Assembly: GCA_025603075.1 (NCBI GenBank)
Contig: MU626323.1
Location: 1 to 64,000, forward strand
Length of the DNA stretch: 64,000 nt
Direction: 5' to 3'
DNA from: Neoconidiobolus thromboides FSU 785
Lineage: Eukaryota; Entomophthoromycota; Entomophthoromycetes; Entomophthorales; Neoconidiobolaceae
The position numbers were made by a program, and so were the translations under genes. Position 1 is the first letter of the stretch, and each line of letters starts with the position of its first letter. Shown here piece after piece: positions 57,339 through 64,000 of the stretch. The notes beneath the pieces are model-generated. The model ran no database searches, was not told where the DNA came from, and saw only the letters and a program-made list of their open reading frames with translations.

Positions 57339-57396
57339 AACCCTAACCCTAACCCTAACCCTAACCCTAACCCTAACCCTAACCCTAACCCTAACC
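57339..57396 (+). repeat. Telomeric CCCTAA repeat array
   Basis: About 9.7 perfect CCCTAA units right after the gap. This is the C-rich strand read 5'->3', as expected at the left end of a chromosome whose interior lies to the right. Confidence 0.95.
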
Positions 57397-57439
57397 ATGA
57401 AACATTAAAAACTCCAATTGGAAACATAAGGCACAACTA

Positions 57440-57541
57440 TATCAGTATGTTTTTTTGATTTTATTACTTTTCATATTTTTAAGCACTATTCAAGTGGAAA
57501 CATTGTTGATAAAATTTTAAGCAAAAAAATATATCTATGTA
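57440..57541 (-). mobile_element. Degenerate MITE copy 14
   Basis: Reverse orientation. The interior AAGCACTATTCAAGTGG is clear, but both ends are worn (ATCAGTATGTTTTTTTG to ATATCTATGTA). Confidence 0.7.
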
Positions 57542-57797
57542 TGCTTTCAAAACTATTGAAGTTTTTTTAATAAAAAATATTAACAAATATCATTAAAATT
57601 ATTTTATTTTGTAAGCTCCTAAAATTTTCTATATTTATATTGTTATTTTTAAAATGTTTCTTTTGTTTCATCGTTTTTTTATTAAATATTATTTAAGTAA
57701 AAAATATACTTTTGCTTATTTAAAAACTAATATTAATAATAGTTTTAAATTAGTATATAACGTTAATTACAAAACTTGATACTTAAAGCTTAGTTAC

Positions 57798-57856
57798 TTC
57801 ATGGAGATGTATTTTTGTGTTTAAGAATTTTACTAACAAATTTTCTGCTTAAACAG
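57798..57856 (+). mobile_element. Left half of a MITE (copy 15)
   Basis: Runs from TCATGGAGATGTATTTTTGT through TTTTCTGCTTAAACAG, then stops abruptly where the LTR-like element begins. Confidence 0.75.
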
Positions 57857-58320
57857 TGTGAAATCTAGTACTTAGTGTTTGGAGTCAAGAACAGCTATTA
57901 CTGGGTTGACTACACTATAAGTTTAAAGGTCTTAATTTATATGACTAAGATAGACTTGGATTACGAAGGTTGGTGTGTAATAAGCTACGGGCTATGTAAG
58001 ACAAATAGAATAGACAATACTAATGCAAAATCTATATAAATTACTACTAAGAAAACTTAGTGACTTTGTTAAATGTTTGGAGATATCAAGGAATAATTCA
58101 GTTAAAAAGCCTTGAGTTACTATACTCTAAAATCTCTTTTATACTCTGAAAAGTATAAATACCAAAATAAGAAGATAATATTCTTTGGGATGAAGCTAAA
58201 AATTTTCATAGCAGATCAAACTAAGAACGTGGGATTGATTTTCTCTAAAATCGAGAACACAACAGCTTAGGCGATTGTTATGCTATAATTAACCATGGGA
58301 CTGACAAAGTGATATTTCAT
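57857..58320 (+). mobile_element. Solo-LTR-like element, copy B
   Basis: Same order of blocks as the copy at 6911-7378: TGTGAAATCTxGTACT, GTTGACTACACTATAAGT, GACAAATAGAATAGACAATA, GAATAATTCAGTTAAAAAGC, TATACTCTGAAAAGTATAAA and TATAATTAACCATGGGACTG. It ends GATATTTCATA. There is no obvious target duplication. It is wedged between a half MITE and a complete, oppositely oriented MITE. Confidence 0.65.
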
Positions 58321-58424
58321 AATGGCGATGTTTTAGCTTCATCACTTTTTGCATCTTTTGAGCACTATTTGAGTGGAAAAATCGTTAGTAAGATTCTTAA
58401 ACACAAAAATATATTGCCATATAA
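58320..58424 (-). mobile_element. Foldback MITE copy 16
   Basis: Reverse copy directly abutting the LTR-like element, from ATGGCGATGTTTTAGC to ATATTGCCATATA. Compensating changes keep the ends paired (GGCGAT with ATTGCC). Confidence 0.82.
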
Positions 58425-58779
58425 TTAAATTAGAAATTAATCTAAATTAAATAAACTCAATTAAATAATAAAAGAGTTTATTTTAAAATTAATACAATTA
58501 TAAAATATTAAATGAAAGACATTATTTTATTAAAACAAATACAATAATCAAATAATGCTTTTAATAAATAGTTATATGATCAATTAATAAAATTTATAAA
58601 TGTTATATTGTTTTGATTAGGTATAAGTTTTACTTAATTACTTTAAATTTAATTAATATTTTTAAATTTAAAATTTAGGTATGTATTTTTTATTTTTATC
58701 ATTGCTGTGCATAAATATAATATAATAGCTAGTTATTATAATAGTTTTACTACTAAAACCCCCCAAATTAATTTTTATG

Positions 58780-58886
58780 ATATAAGGATGTATTTTTGTG
58801 TTTAGGAATTTTAATAACAACCTTTCTACTTAAATAGCGCTTAAAAAATGGAGAAGTAATGAAATCAAAAAAAAACATCCCCATAT
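58780..58886 (+). mobile_element. Foldback MITE copy 17
   Basis: Forward copy, ATATAAGGATGTATTTTTGT to ACATCCCCATATA. Confidence 0.87.
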
Positions 58887-58994
58887 ATTTTACAAAATAG
58901 GGCCTTAACTTAATTTTAGTTTATTATACCATAGTTTTTAATACTTTTAGTAAAAAACCAGGTAATTATTTGATATCAATATACTATTTATAAT

Positions 58995-59102
58995 ATATGA
59001 GAGTGTTTTTTTTGACTTCATTATTTTTTCCATTTTTTAAGCGCCATTTAAGCGGAAAATTTGTTGCTAAAATTCTTAAACACAAAAATACATCCCCATA
59101 TA
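58995..59102 (-). mobile_element. Foldback MITE copy 18
   Basis: Reverse copy, ATATGAGAGTGTTTTTTTTG to ACATCCCCATATA. It is nearly identical to copies 4 and 10, so probably young. Confidence 0.9.
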
Positions 59103-59289
59103 CTAAATTTTAATTGGCATAACTTTTATGTTATTAGCCACTTAGATAACTTAAATCAATTTAAACTTAATGTTTCATTATGTATAATTTTGATTTTTTG
59201 CAGATTTTATTAAACAAATGCCAAAGCAGCTTGGTTAGATGCTTTTTGTTATTTTAAAACTTGTAATCGATTTTTTCTAATATAATTTA

Positions 59290-59390
59290 TCTGGGGCTGT
59301 ATTTTTTTGTTTAAGAATTACTAACAGTCTTTCCGCTCAAATAGGGCTTAAAAAATGCAGAAAATAATGAAACCAAAAAACATCCCATCT
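59290..59390 (+). mobile_element. Foldback MITE copy 19
   Basis: Forward copy, TCTGGGGCTGTATTTTTTTG to ACATCCCATCT, with one centre base changed (AGGGCT for AGCGCT). Confidence 0.82.
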
Positions 59391-59956
59391 CTTAATTTAA
59401 TAACATATTAATGGTTGTTTTTCATTAACTAATAATTTTCTTTAATTTTACGCTACATAAAAACGGACAAAAGACAAAAAAACACCATCATATGAATTTT
59501 ACAAATTAAACCTATAAATTGATTTTCCTTAATTTTAAGTAAATTTACAGACTTATTAATATATAAGATGGTCTATGATGATTCACTTTAAATATATTTT
59601 CTAATTTAAATTAGGTTTTTTCCAATCTGATTTTTTTCATCAAACCTTATAATATGTAGTCCACGTATGGTTTTTAATACAAAATTTTATAATAATACCC
59701 AGTGCTTCCCTTGTCTAGAGACAATTGGAATAATATGCTTAAATATAATGTTTGAAAGTAATGCACGTTTCTATAATGAATATATTAAAAGTAGTGTTGT
59801 TTTTTTATTTACCGATACCATAAATTAAAAAATCAAAGTTGAAGCAAAAATTTAACGTGCAATTCAATGCTATTTATTTAATATTATATAATATAAAAGT
59901 TTATTAACAGTATTGTTGAAAGTTTCGCTCGTTTTAGTAATCTAACATTTAGTAAT

Positions 59957-61136
59957 TTATTCCCAAATTCTCCTCCTTCTCGGAGGTGAGTTTGGTTTTT
60001 CAATAGCTTCCTCTAGTTGTGGCGTCACATCAAGTTTACTTGAATTGTATTCTGGTTCGACTATTGGAGGTTCTATATCATGTCTACTTAAATTATCTTC
60101 TGGTTCAATAGTTGGAGGTGTGGCTTTATTAGGTAATGGTGGGGCAACCCAAGTCCTACTTTGGTTGGTTGCAGGAAGGAATTCAAACAGTTGAGTTTTA
60201 TAGTTTTTACACTTTTCCGAATTTGGTAAAGATTGTATCATATAAGCAATAGTAGGGTGAGCTAATCCATAAAATTCTGGACCGGAGCCTGAGTTTGTAA
60301 CAGTTAAGTTCCGTACTTTTGTTGCTTCTTTGATAACTTGAGCCCAAGCTCCAGAGGATGTATCGCTAACAAATTTTTTGGGGTTATCATCACCAACTAC
60401 TTGAAAAATTGGGCCAGTACCATTATCTTCAATACTTGCAGTATAGCATGCTTGAGCATGAGGGTTTACTGTGCTCCTGTAGTAACGCATAATTTTCAAT
60501 CCAATAGGATAAATATACCTAGGAGAATGGAATGTCTCTCTGTTATAATCCACAGTTCCAAGATCCAAAATAGTATAAATTCCAACTTTACATGGCAAAA
60601 TAATGTTTCCGTCGTCATCTCTTGGTATATGCATTACCTTTCTAGGTCCTTCTCTATCTTGCCTTGATTTCTTTTTTGCTTTGGTGGTATTTCCTTTATT
60701 CCCTGGCTCAGAACCTTTTTCATTCTTTTTATTTGATACACTCTTACTCTTGGTATTATTATTTAAAGTCCCTGAATTTTGATATCGTTTAATCATTTCT
60801 GGGTCGTGAATTTCTGAGTTATCTTCTTCAGAAGTGGGTTCTAAATCCATTTGTTTCTCAGCCAACCTATTTAAAGATTTTCTATAGAATAATTAGTAAC
60901 CATAAAATCAAATATATGTCAACTAACCTTTGAATATTCCTAAGCCGCTTTATCTCTTTTTCTGCTTGGCGCAATTCTTCTAAAGCATTCTCATTTTTCT
61001 TTACAAAATGTTACTTAAAAATGTATATATGTATAATTTAGATTACCTTCTCTAATGCTTTTAATTTATACTTAGCATTCTTATATTTATCTTTTATACT
61101 GATAGCTGGATCATCGTGCGAACTTTGACCTTGCAT
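59957..61136 (-). CDS. FYR-domain protein, TBRG1-like
   Basis: At least three exons. The first encodes a short coil starting at MQGQSSHDDP (MIQNNYSRNL upstream is an alternative start), reading IKDKYKNAKYKLKALEK. The second continues NENALEELRQAEKEIKRLRN. The third (59957-60866) holds a basic Ser/Lys-rich linker, then the FYRN part (VGIYTILDLGTVDY, FHSPRYIYPIGLKIMRYYRS) and the FYRC part (CYTASIEDNGTGPIFQV, SGAWAQVIKEATKVRN, GPEFYGLAHPTIAYMIQSLP). A Pro-rich tail follows. A coil followed by FYRN-FYRC is the architecture of TBRG1/NIAM, a nuclear growth regulator in animals; fungal relatives are little studied. No SET or PHD domain is present, so it is not a trithorax methyltransferase. Confidence 0.8.
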
Positions 61137-61223
61137 TTTAGATTTTAAATTTCTCGAGTAATTGTTTTGAATCATTAAATTTAACAAGGAATTATCAAAT
61201 AAATGAAGTGAAGATATTTTCAA

Positions 61224-61828
61224 CTTACTGAATTTAACCTATAAATAGGCTATTAAACTTACTCTAGTTTAGTCCAATCAAAATGTAAGTGTTCACATAA
61301 TTTTAAAGGTAAACACAAAAACTACGATTATTCCCTTATATAGCATTTATCTTTATATTATTGCTTTATTCTTTGTTCTTTATACTTTATGATAATGCAA
61401 AAATAAAAATTACAAAAAACTATATTTAAATATAAAATAGTTTAATTACATATTATTATTTAAATTAGTTTATTATAATTAATAATAAACTAATATACTT
61501 TAGCTATAAGTTGTGTACAATTTATATGATTTTTCGAAATTATTCAAATTACTTAAACGAACAGTATAATCCTAATGATATTTTTATTCTTTTGATTTGT
61601 AAACTATTTGGATATTTAATTTTCAATAAGGATTATTGCCCAAAATTTGTTTAATTTTCAACAGAAAAGTTGAAATTTAGAAGTTATTGGATTAATTTAA
61701 AACAGCCATATGGCGGTAATAAAGATCAAATAGATTAGTATAAATTATAAGCATTAAGTATAACTATTTTGTAATCTATTTGATACTTTTTTGAATAATT
61801 TCATATTACTTTTATTTTTAATATTTTA
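61224..61828. other. Divergent spacer
   Basis: AT-rich promoter region between the TBRG1-like and ABC transporter genes. Nothing else recognised. Confidence 0.5.
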
Positions 61829-64000
61829 ATGACAACAAACTCTAAACTGATAGATGGGTGGAATTGGTGGAGAACTATTTTAGGAAACTATAAAGTAGTC
61901 ACCTCCGGAACTATAATTGCGATTGTCATTCATAACTTAGTAGTATGGAAAAGAATTCAAGCATATAGAAAGAAGAAGGATATAGTAGGACCAACAACTT
62001 CAAAATGTATACCAGAGGATGAGCTAAACAGTCACGCTAAAAATTTCCCAGCACGTAATTCCAAAGTAGCAGTAAATAGCCAATTTTTTGCTCAAATTAA
62101 GTCCATTTTTAAAATATTAATACCTCCTGATACAATATTAAAGGATAGAACCATCCTTACTTTAGTATTACATACTATCTTTTTACTTCTTCGTACATAT
62201 TTGTCATTAGTGGTTGCTAGAGTTGATGGTAGAATTGTAAGAGATTTAGTAAACAAAGATGCAAAAAAGTTTTTTAGATCTATTGGTCTTTGGTTCGCAG
62301 TTGCAGTGCCTGCTACTTATACCAATAGTATGATTAAATATCTGCAATCTAAGCTCACTATAAGCTTTAGAACAAAACTTGTGGATTATTGCCATTCTCT
62401 TTATCTTGGAAATGATATGACATTTTATAAACTATTAAATCTAGATCGAAGAGTAGAAGGTCCAGATCAATACATTACGTCTGATATCTCAAGATTTTCT
62501 GAATCCTTATCAGGGCTTTATTCAAACCTTGGTAAACCAACTTTAGACTTAATAATTTTTAATTATCAATTATCTAAAAATATTGGACTTGGCGGTACAT
62601 TTGCTATGATGTTGATATACACTGCTACAGTATCATTTTTACGTAAAATTTCTCCCCCATTCGGAAAATTAGTTGCTCAACAGACACAGCTAGAGGTACG
62701 TAAAATCTTTTTTAAACATAATTTGTTAATATTTTAATTAAGGGCGAATTCCGCGGTGCTCATTCTAGGTTAATTACTAATGCTGAAGAAGTAGCATTTT
62801 ATCATGGCGGAAGTTTAGAAAAAACAATTTTAGACAAATCTTACTTGAATCTTATCAAACACATTAATTCTATATTTAGAGCAAGAATTAACTATAACAT
62901 GCTAGAAGATTTTGTAATTAAGTACTGTTGGTCTGCTGTAGGATTAGTTTTGTGTGCTGTCCCTGTATTTAAACCACACTGGTTACCTGAATCCCACCCA
63001 ACAAAATCAAGCAGTAGTGCTAAAGCAGCATCAAGGACCCAAGACTTTATTACAAATAAGAGGTAGTTTATTATATTTTATTCTTATGATATTAATATTA
63101 ATGTTAATAATTAAATCTATAGATTAATGATGTCATTAGGAGATGCTGGTGGTAGAATTATGTATTCTTATAAGGAATTAGCAGAATTAGCAGGGTATAC
63201 TCATCGTGTATATACCTTAATTTCAACTTTACATTTACTACGTAATAATAAATACGATTCAAGTACTGCTACAATAACTAAAGATGAGCTTTTGGATGAA
63301 CTTTTTACTTTGGACAATATTAAAGGACAAAGAGTAGTAGGCGAAAACGGTGTATGCTTTGAGCATGTACCTATTGTTACCCCAAATCCTGGTAATCCAA
63401 ATGGCGGAGATATTTTAGTAAAAGACCTTAATCTAAATGTTAAGCCTGGAGAACACTTATTAATTACTGGCCCAAATGGAGTAGGAAAAACTGCAATAGC
63501 AAGAGTACTTGCTGGTTTATGGCCAGTATTCAGTAATTTAATAACTTATTATAATTTTAATTACTTAACTAGCTTTTTTAGGTGGACAAATTAAATGTCC
63601 TGAACAAGATGATGTTTTTTTTGTTCCTCAAAAACCATACCTCTCCTTAGGAAATTTAAGAGAACAGTAATTTTAATTTTTTAGAATTACAGAGTTATTA
63701 ATAATATATTAGAATAATTTATCCACATACTCAAGAAGACATGCAACGACTTAATGTAACTGACGACGATTTATTGAAAATTTTAAAAGAAGTTCATCTT
63801 GAACATATTCCTGAAAGAGAAGGCGGCTTCGATACAATTAAAGAATGGAAGGATGTATTTTCAGGAGGAGAAAAACAAAGAGTATATATTTTACTTTATT
63901 TTATTTAAAATATTTAAAATATAAAATAGTTAGGAATGTCACGTTTATTTTACCATAAGGCTAAATTTGCGATTTTAGACGAATGTATAACTTTTAGGAT
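61829..64000 (+). CDS. Peroxisomal ABC half-transporter (ABCD/PXA family), 3' end outside window
   Basis: Exons 61829-62695, 62743-63062, 63123-63524 and further short ones run to the window edge. The membrane domain shows the ABCD-specific LLRTYLSLVVARVDGRIVRD and PATYTNSMIKYLQSKL, and the EAA-like NAEEVAFYHGG. The nucleotide-binding domain has Walker A GPNGVGKTA, the Q-loop FVPQKPYLSLG, the signature FSGGEKQR and Walker B KFAILDEC, where the window ends. Such half-transporters dimerise in the peroxisomal membrane and import very-long-chain acyl-CoA for beta-oxidation. Walker A has V where most have S/C. Whether it corresponds to Pxa1 or Pxa2 cannot be decided without the C-terminus. Confidence 0.92.

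Larger units (their letters stand above)
57397..59956. other. Subtelomere-like repeat-rich region
   Basis: 2.5 kb with no gene, packed with six MITE copies or fragments and an LTR-like element. It borders the telomere array. Confidence 0.65.

Noticed and set aside
57097-57458. ORFs spanning the N gap with TLTL.., NPNP.. or GLGL.. repeats
   Set aside because: They are translations of the CCCTAA telomere repeat and the gap, not proteins.
343-59390. Possibility that the ~105-bp hairpin repeats are a CRISPR array or tRNA-like SINEs
   Set aside because: Copies are scattered, in both orientations, with paired terminal inverted repeats and no spacers, A/B boxes or poly-A tails.

Overview
The window is an AT-rich (roughly 70-75% A+T), intron-dense eukaryotic nuclear scaffold. 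Most multi-exon genes carry very short GT-AG introns (about 40-70 nt). The gene set is fungal: metacaspase, NDT80/PhoG-type transcription factor, ThrE/Prm10-type membrane protein, questin-oxidase-like proteins, proteinase K-like subtilase. It also holds features that Dikarya usually lack, including the 3' end of an EF-like (EFL) GTPase and a candidate NELF-A homologue. A peroxisomal ABC transporter, a 2-hydroxyacyl-CoA lyase and P450 remnants argue against anaerobic chytrids. My best guess is an early-diverging fungus of the Entomophthoromycotina (Conidiobolus-like); this is inference from gene content and composition, not proof.

Layout. 1-9 kb: gene-poor, with three decayed F-box/leucine-rich-repeat-like loci, six copies of a ~105-bp foldback MITE, one solo-LTR-like element, and one intact questin-oxidase-like gene (QO1, minus). 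9-30.7 kb: conserved housekeeping block: TDP1, ThrE-like transporter, 2-hydroxyacyl-CoA lyase, metacaspase, SART3/Prp24, molybdopterin synthase large subunit, a MAPR/cytochrome-b5-like protein with an apparent 2-nt frameshift, SERRATE/ARS2, an unidentified coiled-coil protein, and an NDT80-like factor. 30.7-34.5 kb: mostly empty, then an IRC6/p34-like gene. 34.5-38.3 kb: two more questin-oxidase-like paralogues (QO2, QO3). 39-49.5 kb: an unidentified acidic protein, ketopantoate hydroxymethyltransferase, a UXT-type prefoldin, a NELF-A candidate, a decayed locus, tRNA m5U methyltransferase, and tRNA-Pro(AGG). 50-54 kb: a P450 pseudogene and AT-rich spacer with MITEs. 54-57.2 kb: two secreted peptidases (S8 and M28) and the truncated 3' end of EFL. 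At 57,239-57,338 a 100-N gap is followed directly by about ten CCCTAA telomere units in the orientation of a left chromosome end, then a MITE-rich, subtelomere-like stretch, a TBRG1-like FYR protein, and the 5' part of a peroxisomal ABC half-transporter cut off by the window end.

Functional links are modest. SART3 and ARS2 act in RNA metabolism. HACL and the ABCD transporter both belong to peroxisomal/fatty-acid oxidation pathways. The S8 and M28 enzymes look like an extracellular protein-digestion pair. The clearest local novelty is the three-member questin-oxidase-like family with identical intron positions; two members also share an upstream region. The other notable features are a high-copy miniature repeat family and a scaffold join onto a telomere.
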